The notes under the pieces are model-generated. The model did no database searches. It saw only the letters and a program-made list of their open reading frames with translations, and was not told where the DNA came from. From Erigeron canadensis (lineage: Eukaryota; Streptophyta; Magnoliopsida; Asterales; Asteraceae): DNA of 64,000 nt. The DNA lies in the NCBI RefSeq assembly GCF_010389155.1, contig NC_057761.1, positions 48,346,213 to 48,410,212 on the forward strand, read 5' to 3'. Positions 51,196 to 62,428 of the stretch are shown one piece after another (positions within the stretch are counted from its first letter, which is position 1; each line of letters starts with the position of its first letter). The position numbers and the translations under genes were made by a program.

Positions 51196-52160
51196 TTCTT
51201 TTGTCTTTTACCACCATACATAATTGAAAGAAAAAAGTTTTTTTTACATAGTTGGAGGATTTAATTTGGTAGCAATTGTAAAGTTGTTAAAAAAAATACC
51301 TTTTCATTTGAAATGATAAAGACTAACTTCAATGTTAAAAGATGTATTTATATTTAGGCGTCTTTCGGTTGACACATTATATTTTTATAAATTCTTAAAA
51401 TTCTTATAAAACCTTTAAATTAATTTTAGCTCTAACTATACATATATTCTTATATTTTTCACATATCAAACATTCTTGCAAATTATATATACAAACAAAT
51501 AACAAAAAATACTATGGATATTCTAAAACATATCATAGGTTGAGGATATTTACCCAAAAATCTTTGGCTAAGAATACATCTTAGTGGTAAGGATATCTAA
51601 AAATTTCTAAAGAAATCCTTACTATCTTCTATTAGAGATAGTCTAAGTCGACACATATCATTAAAAAGAATTACACTGTTTTAGAATGTAGCTAGCTATG
51701 TGAGTCCGAACAAACTAGCTTGAAACCTGGGCTACACGAAGGTTGTACGTAAAACTTCCCCGAGTCGGCCCAGAACCCAATATAAACTCCTTACTCATCA
51801 CCTCGCCGAATCGAGTCCGAGTTACGAGTTCTCCAACCTTGATGCGGACAAAATAATGATGAAGCGTGAATCTATCAATTAATCTAACGTTTAATTTTCA
51901 AGTTTGAATTATTATGTTAATGTTTTTAAACAACTATGTTTAAATTGGAAGGTTGGAATTTTTTTTAAAGTTCTATCACATATAATTTAAAAAATACTTA
52001 TATTTAATTTGTATATAAAATTCCAATCCCAGTTCTTCCCGAGTCGAATCCGAGTCTCCAAAAATTCATGACTCCCCCTCGCTGAGTCGAGTCCGAGTTA
52101 CGAGTTCTCCAACCTTAACTACACCCAACTATTAGCGCTATAGAGTCGATCTTCTTCCTC
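51196..52160. other. Extra promoter DNA of BURP gene 1 with direct repeats
   Basis: The matching stretch in gene 2 (56700-56973) is only about 270 bases, so roughly 690 bases are extra here. It carries a 30-bp perfect direct repeat beginning TCGAGTCCGAGTTACGAGTT at 51811-51840 and 52087-52116, and diverged GAGTC words between. No reading frame. It looks like inserted repeat DNA; no clear termini. Confidence 0.5.
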
Positions 52161-52167
52161 TATAAAA
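52161..52167 (+). promoter_or_regulatory. TATA box of BURP gene 1
   Basis: TATAAAA, 70 bases before the ATG, in the phrase CTTCCTCTATAAAAAGCACC that is repeated before gene 2. Confidence 0.7.
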
Positions 52168-52236
52168 AGCACCTGCTATTATTCTTCTTGCTTCATCATA
52201 AATCACATTGTTTTTTACTTCAAGTGTTGAGTAATA

Positions 52237-53710
52237 ATGGGGTTCTTACATATTACCACCTTTCTCTCCGTGAGTATTTAATTAATTAACATATGTAGAA
52301 AAGGCTTCTCTAATTGGCCAAAATGGATATGCTGTTTATTACTCGTAATTCTAATATATCTATCTCATTAATTATCTGCTTAAACTGATCGAACAAGCTA
52401 GGATGCTTGCATGCATTATATATGATCTTGTATTAAATATGCTAGCTAACTAATGGTACTATATGTATACATATTAGTTTGTTTAATGTTTTTAATTTTA
52501 TTTTTTTGATCCTATATGATATTTTCAGATGTTGGCGTTGATTGTGAGCCATGCAGCAGCAGCTCATGTGAGTAGTAGTCCTGAAGCATATTGGAAATCG
52601 GTGTTGCCAAACACTCCAATCCCCAAATCTGTCTCCGAACTCCTCAAAATTGGTTAGTACTATTATACACCTTGCAACTTTTTTTTTATCCATACGTACT
52701 TTTAGAGGCGGTTTGGTTTACAGAATTTGGTGGAATAAAACTCAAATTCCATCCCGACCACAAACTTCTCATAAATCCTGATAACCAAACAACCCTTAAT
52801 TAGCTAGAGATGTTATGTAATCAGATCAAGTACGTTGTTGTTATGATTTAATCTTAATGATTTATTTCCGATATGATGTTACCGGCCAATTAAAGATACA
52901 CCACCTGGAACCCGTGCTGAGGAAGCTCACTCCGTCAGCATTGATGCCATCATAGATGGTCCACCAGCTACTCATGTTGATATAATTACCGGCGTTGGTG
53001 AACATGGGGCCAAGCATACCGGCCATGAGTATGTCCGATACGATTCAAAAGTGGCACTTTTCTTCCTTGAAAAAGACATGTATAGAGGCCACACAATGAA
53101 CAACTTACAATTCACCACAACATTAACCATTCCATCATCACCTTTTTTACCCCGTGAAGTGGCAAACACGATACCCTTTTCATCAAACAAACTTCCCGAA
53201 TTGTACACACGTTTTTCCATCAAACCCGAGTCTATAGAATCCAAATCAATGAAGAAAACCGTCAATTTCTGTGAAGAGAAGGGAACGGAAGAAGATGAGA
53301 AGTATTGTGCAACTTCCTTAGAGGACATGGTGGATTTTACCACATCTAAATTAGGTAAAAATGTTAAAGCTATCTCCACAGAGGTGATTAACGCTAACAA
53401 AGATACCTCGTTCCAAACGTACACCATAGACGGCTCAAGCAAAGTGGCAACAAATAAATTTGTGTCTTGTCACAGACAAAACTACCCGTATGCGGTATTC
53501 TATTGTCACAAAGCCATCAATACGAGAGCGTATATAGTATCCTTGTCCGGTGAAGATGGTACAAAAGCTAAAGCACTTGCAATATGTCACAAATACGCTG
53601 CAAAATTGTATCCTAAGGATTTGGTGTTTAAGCATCTGAACGTGAAACCAGGGACTTCTCCAATTTGTCATTTCCTACCAGAAGACCATGTTGTCTTTGT
53701 CCCTTACTAA
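52237..53710 (+). CDS. BURP-domain secreted protein 1
   Basis: Exons 52237-52269, 52529-52652 and 52896-53710 join in phase to 323 residues. Residues 1-23 form a signal peptide (MGFLHITTFLSMLALIVSH, then Ala-rich). Next is the conserved segment PEAYWKSVLPNTPIPKSVSE, a short variable linker with no TXV or other repeats, and the BURP domain from 105 to the end. The Phe-Phe pair (108-109) and the four CH motifs with Cys244, 256, 283 and 310 (spacing CH-x10-CH-x25-CH-x25-CH) are intact. BURP proteins (USP, BNM2, RD22, polygalacturonase beta-subunit groups) act in the wall or apoplast; some are copper-dependent cyclases of small peptides. The short linker fits the USP/BNM2-like groups. Intron 2 holds a 95-bp MITE. 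Confidence 0.94.
52704..52798. mobile_element. Tiny hAT-like MITE in BURP gene 1 intron 2
   Basis: The left end GAGGCGGTTTGGTTTACAG and right end CTGATAACCAAACAACCCTT are inverted. The corresponding intron of BURP gene 2 (57443-57555) lacks it, so it came after the duplication. Confidence 0.5.
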
Positions 53711-54480
53711 AGATCCACGTACAACCGATTAATTAATTAATGATCGAATTAATTAATTAATGGGGGAGAACAATTAATCCTACGTTTGGTGAGATTTGTG
53801 ATTTAGCGTTAGTAATATATAATAATGCAATGTGCACCAGAATTAAGTTAGAGATGCCATTGATCATGTACAATATTTTAGATTATTTCTGATTATTAGG
53901 CTTTGTATTTGAACTATGCATGCTCTGGTAATATGTTCTATAAAGTGTTGGTTACAATTGTCCTAGTATATGCTTGAAATAATTATTCAATTTTCTTGAA
54001 ATTTTTAAATATAATGTCGTACGTCATTTAAATAAAACCCCAATCGAATTTTAGTACATTGGTAGATATGACATATTATATGTTTAATTTTATTTATTCA
54101 TCGTGTTAACTGTACCTTTATGTAATTGTCTCGTTCGATAAATCGTCATGTGCTCATAGATTTTCGAGCTTTCTTTGTATATTGTCTTACTCATTCAATA
54201 GTTTCTTTTAAGATTCGTTGCCTACTTCTTTACGATTTTTACATCACTGGTCAATTTTGAAATTATCAAAATGAAGAAAAAAATGAAGAAAATGAAGGAC
54301 GAAAAGTGAACAAAAAACTAACGAACATTGGCAACCTTAACAAAGAAAAAATAACGCCGTTATCGCAGGAACAGAAAGTGAAAAAATTGCCAACTTTAGG
54401 GTTCTTTTTGCCATTTTTTTACTTTAAAGACGAAAAGTAAACAACACACCAAGTTAAAGGACGAAAAATGTAACTTTCTC
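53711..54480. other. 3' flank of BURP gene 1
   Basis: The first 160 bases are 3' UTR, which matches the flank of gene 2 (AATGCAATGTGCAC, GATGCCATTGAT) and, more closely, the flank of the pseudogene at 59.1 kb (GGGGGAGAACAATTAATCCT). Beyond that it is AT-rich with no gene. Confidence 0.5.
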
Positions 54481-54489
54481 TATGTCTTT

Positions 54490-54860
54490 TATTAGAAGAC
54501 TAGTAGGATGATTTCGTGAGAAATATATATATATGTATATATATATATAGTGAAACTATCATGTTGTGCCATAATAATGCTAAGTATACTAGTACTCTCA
54601 AGCAACCTTAATTAAATGTTAAACAGATGTTACAAATTTTTTTCTTAAGTGATGAAACCCAAGACTTACGAAAAAATTCCCTTAATGAGCCACTCCTATA
54701 AATATTGAAAGTGAGATTCAAACCCTGATTGATTTTTTCCAAGGTCAAAGACCTTACTAATAAGCCACCAACCCATTGGTGATGTGACATTTCTTAAAAT
54801 TACTTGTTTTAGTCTTCTTTAAATTATTTTTAAATATATAAGAACTTGAGAATATTATTG
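54490..54860. repeat. Segment duplicated at 63500-63955
   Basis: Shared words in order: GATGATTTCGTGAGAAA/GATGATTTTGTGAGAAA, AACTATCATGTTGTGCCA, TAGTACTCTCA, CAACCTTAATTAAATG, and CTTGTTTTAG...CTTCTTTAAATTATTTTTAA. This copy carries a SINE where the other has none, and lacks the Stowaway found in the other. Confidence 0.7.
54636..54780 (-). mobile_element. tRNA-derived SINE with target duplication
   Basis: On the minus strand: A-box-like TGGCTTATTAGTAAGG, B-box-like GGGTTTGAATCTC, then a 3' tail AAGAAAAAAATT. The flanks GATGTTACAA (54626) and GATGTGACAT (54781) form an imperfect target duplication. The uninterrupted site is visible in the duplicate at about 63899 (AGACGTGACATTTTTT). Confidence 0.7.
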
Positions 54861-55334
54861 ATACTACACTCCAATTGGCGGAAAACAAAAGTTTTTAATT
54901 ATTAATATCATTTAATATAACATATATTGTCCCGTCAGCTTTATGTGAACAAGCTAGCATACAATTTAGATTATGATTTAGATTATGCAAGGGAATTTAG
55001 TAAAAAGGGCCAAAAGTCACGAGAGTCGGAGATAACATTAAAAAAAATAACTAGAAAGGACCAAAAGTTATTTGAACACAAAAATAACACCAAGAAAAAT
55101 AATTTTTTTAAAGAATTACAGATAAAACTATACTATTAATCAAAAAAATGGAGGGAGTCCGTCCCCCCTCGAGCCCCTTAATAGATCTGCCCTTAGCGAG
55201 TATGCTCTAATACGGAACGTATATTCGTTTTGATCATAAAAGTCAAAGTATCATACAAGAAATATCAATAATGTATACATACCGTATGGTGAGTGCTTGG
55301 ATGTTTATGTCGAATTGGGGTGTTCTTATTTCCA

Positions 55335-55592
55335 AACAGTTTGATGAACATGGCGACAAGCATACAACTACGGACAACCATTTCAATTTAGATTCAGATT
55401 AAGGGGCACTTCTTATGTTTGCAAAGACATGTATCAAGGCCACACAGTGAACATATATAACAACTCATCACCAAGACAATTAGTCTTCCATCATCAACTT
55501 TTTTGCCCTGTAAAGTGGCTAACACAGCACAATACCCTTTTCATCAAAGAAACTTCCCAAATTGTACACATGTTTCTCCATCAAACCCGGTT
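55335..55592 (+). pseudogene. BURP pseudogene fragment A
   Basis: It matches the start of the last exon of BURP gene 2 (GGGGCACTTCTTAT, GACATGTATCAAGGCCACAC, CATCAACTTTTTTGCCC, AAGTGGCTAACACA) down to the FSIKPG codons, then stops. Several indels and in-frame stops break it; the CH half is absent. Confidence 0.8.
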
Positions 55593-56060
55593 GTAGTTTG
55601 GTTGTATGTAATCATACCAAATAAGCTCGGGTTCCAAACTCTTTTAGGCTTCTATTTTATAACTAAAGTAGCTTTAACTCTTTAAGCATTGCGAAATATT
55701 GGAGTAATATCCTACCAAATTAATCATGTGTGAGCTCATTGGGGTGATAACCCAATGGTTCGAATCCACACATGCAAATGTGGTGAGGGATGCTAGCAAC
55801 GCTATACTCGGTTACACATTGGAGAGTAAATTCTTTAGAATGTTATCATCATTCAAACCCAGAGTGAACACATCAAAATTTGAGCTGTTAGTCATTTATC
55901 CATTCTTATTCCCCTAGATTATTGAAAATTTTAGTTGGTTGTATTTTGGTTGTATGTAATCATAAAAAATAAGCTCGAGTTCCAGACTATGTTAGGCTTC
56001 TATTTAATGAACTAGCTTTAATTAAGCTCTTTTTGCGAAATATTGGAGTAATATCCTACC
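55593..56060. repeat. Direct repeats flanking a SINE-like insert
   Basis: About 125 bases at 55593-55718 (TTTGGTTGTATGTAATCATA, ATAAGCTCGGGTTCCA, GCGAAATATTGGAGTAATAT) recur at 55930-56063. Between them, at 55722-55915, lies a segment with a tRNA-like GGTTCGAATCC box in AACCCAATGGTTCGAATCC, probably a SINE head. Confidence 0.55.
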
Positions 56061-56494
56061 AACACTTATGTTTATAGAACAACATTAATTACCACCATAT
56101 CCATAGAACAAATACTAGTATTTTTTAACGATTGTTTTTTATTAGAACATATTTATCTCATATGTGGTCTCTACATTTACCGAGTAGGATGTCAACGCGG
56201 TAGTTCACAAGGAGAACACCGAGATAGATAGTCAAACGACATGATATCTACGGCATCGAATGTAATTTATGAGTCCATAAATAAATAAATCAACATATAG
56301 AAAATTGACTAATTGAGTAAAATTACAGGTTAGTTAATGAAGTCAGTTCAACTGTTAAATGCATCCTTAGTTTTTTTTCCACAAGTATAGATTCGACTTT
56401 TTGAAGTGATAAGTTTGTGAGTCTTTTTACCTGAATAACCTGAGTACGTACATGATTTCACCGTTGTCTGGTTAAGTTTTCTCTGATGTCATCT
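56061..56494. other. Spacer upstream of BURP gene 2
   Basis: AT-rich DNA with no recognised feature. Confidence 0.4.
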
Positions 56495-56700
56495 ATAATT
56501 ATGGGAATATGGGTCCATTTATAAAATGATTAGTAGATAATTTGAGGCCTAGTGGTATTTATAATACAACAAGATTCCAGTTACACCCTAAATAAAACAT
56601 AGAGTTTCCCAAACAACTTATTGCTATCACATCTTAAGGGTAGCCTGTCATCGATGTGGGGTTAGAAATTAATCGAAGACAAAACGGCAAGATGCACCTC
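56495..56700 (+). repeat. Duplicated far-upstream region of BURP gene 2
   Basis: The partner of 50940-51195. It lies about 270 bases before the TATA box of gene 2. Confidence 0.7.
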
Positions 56701-56973
56701 AATAATCTTAAATGTAATTTTTGTCTTTAATTACAATTGCAGTATAATTGGACTACGGTATATTATTATTGCATGGAATAACTTTTTCTTATATTTTTTG
56801 TTTTTTACAACATCAGGATATTATAGGATGGAAAAAAAATGAAAAGAAATAAATAAACTTTTTTTGTTTGGTTGCACTAGAAATAAGAAAGGAATGGGAA
56901 TAATTTCTATTATCTCTATAAGAAAACTCGTAACCCGGATTGTCCTAATTATAGAGTCTTGATCTTCCTCCTC

Positions 56974-56980
56974 TATAAAA
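56974..56980 (+). promoter_or_regulatory. TATA box of BURP gene 2
   Basis: TATAAAA in CTTCCTCCTCTATAAAAAGC, 78 bases before the ATG and conserved with gene 1. Confidence 0.7.
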
Positions 56981-57057
56981 AGCACCCTTTTGTTCTCGTT
57001 ACTTCATCAAAAAACACATTGTTTATTCGTAGTTCTACTACAAGTGTTTGAGTAATA

Positions 57058-58382
57058 ATGGGGTTCTTGCATATTAGTATCACCTTTCTTTCCGTGAGTA
57101 TTTAAGTAGATACATACATATATAGAAACTTAATTGGCTTCTCTAGCTTATTGCTCAAAATGGATATCCTGTTTTTATCTTATGTATTCGTAAATAATAT
57201 AAACTTTTTCGTTTAGTTGAGTTCTTAATTCTAGCTCATTTACTTTGATTAACTTTGCTTAATTATTATTATTAATTTTTTTTGATATTATTTTCAGATC
57301 TTGTCATTGATGATTATGAGCCAGCATCCAGCAGCAGCCGATCATGTGAGTACGAGTAGTAGTAGTAGTCCTGAAACATATTGGAAATCTGTGTTGCCAA
57401 ATACTCCCATCCCGAAAGCTATCTCCGAACTTCTCAATATTTGTACGTATTAATTAATTAGTACCATCGATCGATAATATATCTTCATTAAGTAGTAGTA
57501 CTAATTATGTTGTGTTATCTTTAATTTCCGATGGATGTTGCCAATTAATTAAAAGATACACTAGTACCTGGAAACAACCGTGCTGAGGAAACTCACCCAA
57601 TTAGTGTCAACGGAGTCGATGAACATATCATAGGGTCTACTACTACTCGTGCTGATAAAAGTTCCGGCACCTCCAGTACTAGTGATGGCGAGCATGCTGA
57701 CGATACGAAGCCGATTTACCAATCAACAGGGGCACTTCTTATTCTCGAAAAAGACATGTATCAAGGCCACACAATGAACTTACGATTCACCAAAACATCA
57801 ATCAGTCGTTCATCACCATCAACTTTTTTGCCCCGAGAAGTGGCTAACACAATACCCTTTTCGTCAAACAACCTTCCCGAGTTGTACACACGTTTCTCCA
57901 TCAAGCCTGGGTCTAAAGAATCCGAATCAATGAAGAAAACTATCGGTTTATGTGAAGATGAGGCATTGAAAGGCGAGGAGAAGTATTGTGCTACTTGCTT
58001 AGAGGACATGGTGGATTTCACCACATCTAAGTTAGGTAAAAAGGTTAAAGCTATCTCCACAGAGGTAATTCACGCTAACAAATTCCAAAAATACACCATA
58101 GACAACTCAAGGAAGGTGGCAACAGCTAAATTTGTGAATTGTCACAAACGAAGCTACCCGTATGCAGTCTTCTATTGTCACAAAGTCGTATCTACGAGAG
58201 CGTATTTGGTGTCTTTGTCCGGTGAAGATGGTTCAAAAGCTAAAGCAGTTGCAATATGTCATGATAATGGCGCAAAATTGTATCCTAAAGATTTGGTGTT
58301 TAAGGTTCTGAAAGTGAAACCAGGGACGGCTCCAATTTGTCATTTCCTACCCGAAGACCATGTTGTCTTTGTCCCTTACTAA
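57058..58382 (+). CDS. BURP-domain secreted protein 2
   Basis: Exons 57058-57093, 57298-57442 and 57556-58382 join in phase to 335 residues, with intron positions identical to gene 1. It has a signal peptide (MGFLHISITFLSILSLMIMS), then a Ser run, PETYWKSVLPNTPIPKAISE, a longer linker rich in Ser, Thr and Asp, and the BURP domain from about 119. The four CH motifs are intact (Cys256, 268, 295, 322; spacing 10, 25, 25). The Phe-Phe pair that gives the family its N-terminal signature is replaced: gene 1 has VALFFLEKDM, gene 2 has GALLILEKDM. The frame is otherwise clean, so the protein is probably made and exported; whether the change alters its function is unknown. Confidence 0.93.
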
Positions 58383-59094
58383 AGTACTACATACTATGTT
58401 TAATTATGATCATCGAATAACTAGTGGCCGAGTCCAATGAATTATTTGCATTGACGTACATACGTTTGGTGTGTTTAATTTGTATTTAATTTAGCGTTTG
58501 TATTTGTAATATGCAATGTGCACAAAATCTAAGTTAGATCGAGATGCCATTGATGCATTCTAAATGCACGTACAATAATTCAGATTGTTTCTGATTATTT
58601 GAGCCATGGGTGCTCGTATAATGTTCTATAGTAGCTTATCATCCATGTAATAAGACGTGGATTTGTACGTTAATTTTTACATGTTAAAACTTTTAACTAA
58701 TATCTAAGTATATACTTTTACATACTTTTAAACCACAATTAAAATACCATGTTTATTTTCATGGAAAAATGTCACCAAATGATATTTTCAGCCATAAAAC
58801 TAAAATATATTCATGGAACACATATACTTCAATAAGTGTAGTTCACCATTACATAGTAGTCACGTAACTATAAACAAGTTAGAGACATAGTCACATCACA
58901 TCACGGGTCACGCCCATTGTTCACCTATAAAGATGCCTGCACACTGCGAGACCGAGTATGCTAGTACCGGTCTTGATCTTGCTTTTATGAACCCGGTTTT
59001 GCGAATACCAGGTCCGGTGACTTTTTTGAACCCAGTTTTCCTAATACCGGTTTACCTTGTTTCATAAAATTTGTTTCCCAAAACTTGTTTGACA
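58383..59094. other. 3' flank of BURP gene 2
   Basis: 3' UTR-like sequence to about 58640, homologous to gene 1. At 58950-59075, words with ACCCGGTTTTGCGAATACC and ACCCAGTTTTCCTAATACC form a short imperfect tandem repeat. No gene. Confidence 0.45.
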
Positions 59095-59470
59095 AAACAC
59101 CCGCTAAATATGTTCGTTTCAAAATAAATTCGTATCTTGTCACAAACAAAGCTACCAGTATGTGGTATTCTACTGTCACAAAGCCATCAATACTATAGTG
59201 TATATAAGATGTTACAAAAGCTAAAGAACTTACAATATGTCACAAATACGATGCAAAATTGTATCCAATGGATTTGGTGTTTAAGCATCTGAAAGTGAAA
59301 CCCAGGGACTTCTCCAATTTGTCATTTCCTACCAGAAGACCATGTTGTCTTTGTCCCTTTACTAAAGATCGACGACGTACTACATACTATGATTAACTAA
59401 TTAATGATCAAATTAATTAATTAATGGGGGAGAACAATTAATCCTATGTTTGGTATGATTTGTGAGTTAG
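59095..59470 (+). pseudogene. BURP pseudogene fragment B
   Basis: The C-terminal half of a BURP exon, from the first CH (TCTTGTCACAAACAAAGCTA) through GAAGACCATGTTGTCTTTGT. It has frameshifts (an extra C before AGGGACTTCTCC, an extra T before ACTAA) and a deletion after ACTATAGTGTATATAAGATG. Its 3' flank matches gene 1 closely, so gene 1 or its recent duplicate is the source. The Copia element cuts the flank at 59483. Confidence 0.85.
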
Positions 59471-60147
59471 CCGTTTGTTTTTTGTCAGTGTATGATGGTT
59501 CACGAATACACGACTTGTATATTTGCAACAAGACAAGAATATAAATAAGTAAATAAACAAGAACAATGAACAAGTTCAAGAGTAATACATCTAGGCAAGC
59601 ATAATCATATGATTCATTGATTAAACAGTGAATACATGGTCGATTACATACACTTGACTTACAAGAAATACAAATGAACAAAAGTTAAATTGCTAAGCTT
59701 AGACACACTAGAAACTTAAGCAATACAAATTACAATTGACACACTTTTGAGGTGACAAACACACTTGATACAATGTGGCTGTGTTGCTTTATATAGAGGA
59801 AGAATTGGGGCAACACAGCCTTCTTTGATTGTGACTTGATGGTGGTTGTCGACATCCAATTGGCTCATGGTACTTGAATCATGTGCCCTTGTCTTCTATA
59901 CCAAATCGGGTATGAGAGAGAGAACCCTTGCTTTGGTCCCAACATGTACCTTTGCCATTCAAGGCACATTACAGTTGGTTAACCACCATGTGACTTCTTG
60001 TCTTCATTTGATTTGAAGTCTTCCTGCCATGACCACCATGTTGGAGTATTCAACTTACTGAAGACGTTACTTCACCTGCTGATGACTTGCTAAGGACTTG
60101 CTGACGACATACGTCAGCGAGCAAGTCTTCTTCAGCGAATCTCAGAC

Positions 60148-61276
60148 TTAACAGTATATCACCATCAGGCATATGGCATCAACATACTCGTCACTGGCTA
60201 AATCATTAGATTCAGCCCAGTCATGCTTTTCAGCGACCAGACCTTTTGCTGGTGTTTTGGCTTCTTCAAATTCAGTCATTTTCGCATTGAGCTGATAGTA
60301 TTTGTTCCTGTACTTATTAGTAGATTTGGAAGAGTTAGGTTTAGGAGTTGCACGAGTTGGAATAACAACTCTGCATTCCTTTTGGTAGTGTCCCTTCCTT
60401 TCACATCTCCAACGCTCTTCTTGAGATTTATCAACAAAAGGCTTGTAGGTAGCAACCGATTTATGATTATTCCACCTTCGAGTGTACCTCTTTCCAGCGA
60501 CTATAGCAAAGTCCATAAAGTCGTTGAACATCTTTTGTTTCTCTTCAGCATCGAGATCATCAACAAGAGATTGAATAGAGGGTGGAAGATTAGAAGGGCT
60601 GACACCAATATTTAGATTATTGGGCTCAGCGGAGACAAGGGCAAGAGTGTTAGTCACAAAAATATTAGAAGAAGAAGAACAACCAGCACTTCGTCATGCT
60701 TCAGAAGCTGCTCTTAGGTTTTGAGCTAAAACTCTTTCTTCAAATTGAAGCGTACCAATGAGGGACTCTAGGTCAAGAGTCTGCATTTGCTTTGTGATTA
60801 TTAGAATTTGTCTTAATCCTTGCCACTTAATAGGAAGACTATCGATGAATTTATGACATACCTCAAAGTTATCATGAGGTATGCCAACATTTGTCATGTC
60901 ATTCAACAACCTTTTGAATCGGGTATGTGTTGTCCAGACTTTCATCAGTTTTTGAAAAGAAGTTTTCATAAGCACGTTTAAGGTCAATTTTCTTGGTAAC
61001 AATTGTGTCAGCAGAGCCTTCGTACATGTTGCACAATCTATCGTAGACTTTTTGAGAAGTGGGATACTCGATGACGAGTTACATGGTGTCAGTAGGAAGA
61101 GTGGTGACAATCATGTTTTTGGGTCTAGAATCAAGATTTACTAGTCTCCTCTCATCATTAGTCCATTGTACCTCTGGTTTGACTATGTCAATCACAATCT
61201 CAAGAGCATCAACAGTTGCTCCTGGTGTTCTTTGTACCAAAGTGGATACATATGGACCTTTGGTCAGTACGGTCAT
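60148..61276 (-). pseudogene. Copia gag remnant
   Basis: Three overlapping or adjacent minus-strand frames (61276-61079, 61110-60694, 60657-60148) carry pieces of one UBN2-type gag polyprotein: VVTTLPTDTM-like N-terminal part, FEVCHKFIDSLPIKWQGLRQ in the middle, and a zinc knuckle RWRCERKGHYQKEC near the end. The first Cys of the knuckle (C-x2-C-x4-H-x4-C) is replaced by Arg, and the frame is broken by shifts, so it is not functional. Gag would package the RNA in virus-like particles. Confidence 0.8.
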
Positions 61277-61548
61277 TAACTAAGGTTCTACACCCACGAC
61301 GTGTAGTAACATTCTTTCCTTCCAAGATCCAAAGTCATCAGGCTCGAACCTTGGAGGAATAGACACGTAACCAAAGTCACATGTATTAACAAGTGTGGGT
61401 ACAAAAGACAAACCTTTTGTTTCAAGAAAGAAATAAGAAATATGAAGGTTTATAAAGGAAATAAAAGAAACAGTACAAAATTAAGAGAAATATAAGTAAG
61501 CAATAAATCTTGTTTCAATGATTTAGAAACAGTGGCTCTGATACCACT

Positions 61549-62428
61549 TGACAGTCCACTATTTGCTTAACTTATATTGATTTAACAAGACAAGAATGTA
61601 AAGAACAAGAACAAAAGTAAAGTTCAAATACAAATATCTATGCAAGTCTAATCATATGTTTCATTGATTAAACACTGAATACATGGTCGATATTACAACT
61701 TGTCTTACAAGAAAATAATTGAACATACAATTGTTTAAGTTTAGACTAACTAGAAACTTAAATAATTTTACAAGAGAAAATAAGTGACACACACTTTATG
61801 GTAACAAACACAAAGTGTTTATGTTGCAGCTGTGTTGCTTTATAAAGAGGAGGAATTAGGGCAACACAACCTTGCTTTGATAGTGATGGATCGTGGATGT
61901 CAAAATCCTATTGGTTCGAAGTACTTACATCAGAAACCTTTGTCTTCTTTACCATTGAACATACAATTGTTTAAGTTTAGACTAACTAGAAACTTAAATA
62001 ATTTTACAAGAGAAAATAAGTGACACACACTTTATGGTAACAAACACAAAGTGTTTATGTTGCAGCTGTGTTGCTTTATAAAAAGGAGGAATTAGGGCAA
62101 CACAACCTTGCTTTGATAGTGATGGATCGTGGATGTCAAAATCCTATTGGTTCGAAGTACTTACATCAGAAACCTTTGTCTTCTTTACCATTTTGGGTAT
62201 GAGAGAGAATCCTTATCTTCCGAATCCAACCGTACATTTGTTAAAAAAGGTACAAGACAGTTGGAATAACCACCATGTGACTCTTGTCTTCTTCCAGTTC
62301 AAATTCTTCCCACCTTGACATACAATTTGAGAAGAAATCACCCACTGACAAGAGTCACTGGACTCGCTGATGTGTCGCTGATAAGAACCATAAGCGACCA
62401 AGTATTTCAGCAAATCGTTGACTCAACA
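61549..62428 (-). repeat. 5' LTR with an internal 236-bp tandem duplication
   Basis: Two nearly identical 236-base units, about 61718-61953 and 61954-62190, begin ATTGAACATACAATTGTTTA. Each includes the TATA-like GCTTTATAAAGAGGAG or GCTTTATAAAAAGGAG. Without the extra unit the LTR would be about 644 bases, close to the other LTR (671). Confidence 0.8.

Larger units (their letters stand above)
59483..62428 (-). mobile_element. Gag-only Copia-type LTR retrotransposon
   Basis: Left LTR about 59483-60153, right LTR about 61549-62428, both starting TGTT on the minus strand. A primer-binding site TGGTATCAGAGCC (complement of 61534-61546), which pairs with initiator Met-tRNA, adjoins the right LTR, so the element reads leftward. 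The interior of only 1.4 kb holds broken gag frames and no protease, integrase or reverse transcriptase. The LTRs share AAGACAAGAAT, TGAATACATGGTCGAT, GGCAACACA and other words but have diverged. I see no clear 5-bp target duplication. Confidence 0.8.

Noticed and set aside
52972..53442. A 156-codon minus-strand frame
   Set aside because: It is the shadow of the BURP exon; the same shadow appears opposite gene 2.
55765..55790. A tRNA-like GGTTCGAATCC box
   Set aside because: No cloverleaf can be drawn around it; it fits a SINE head within a repeated block.
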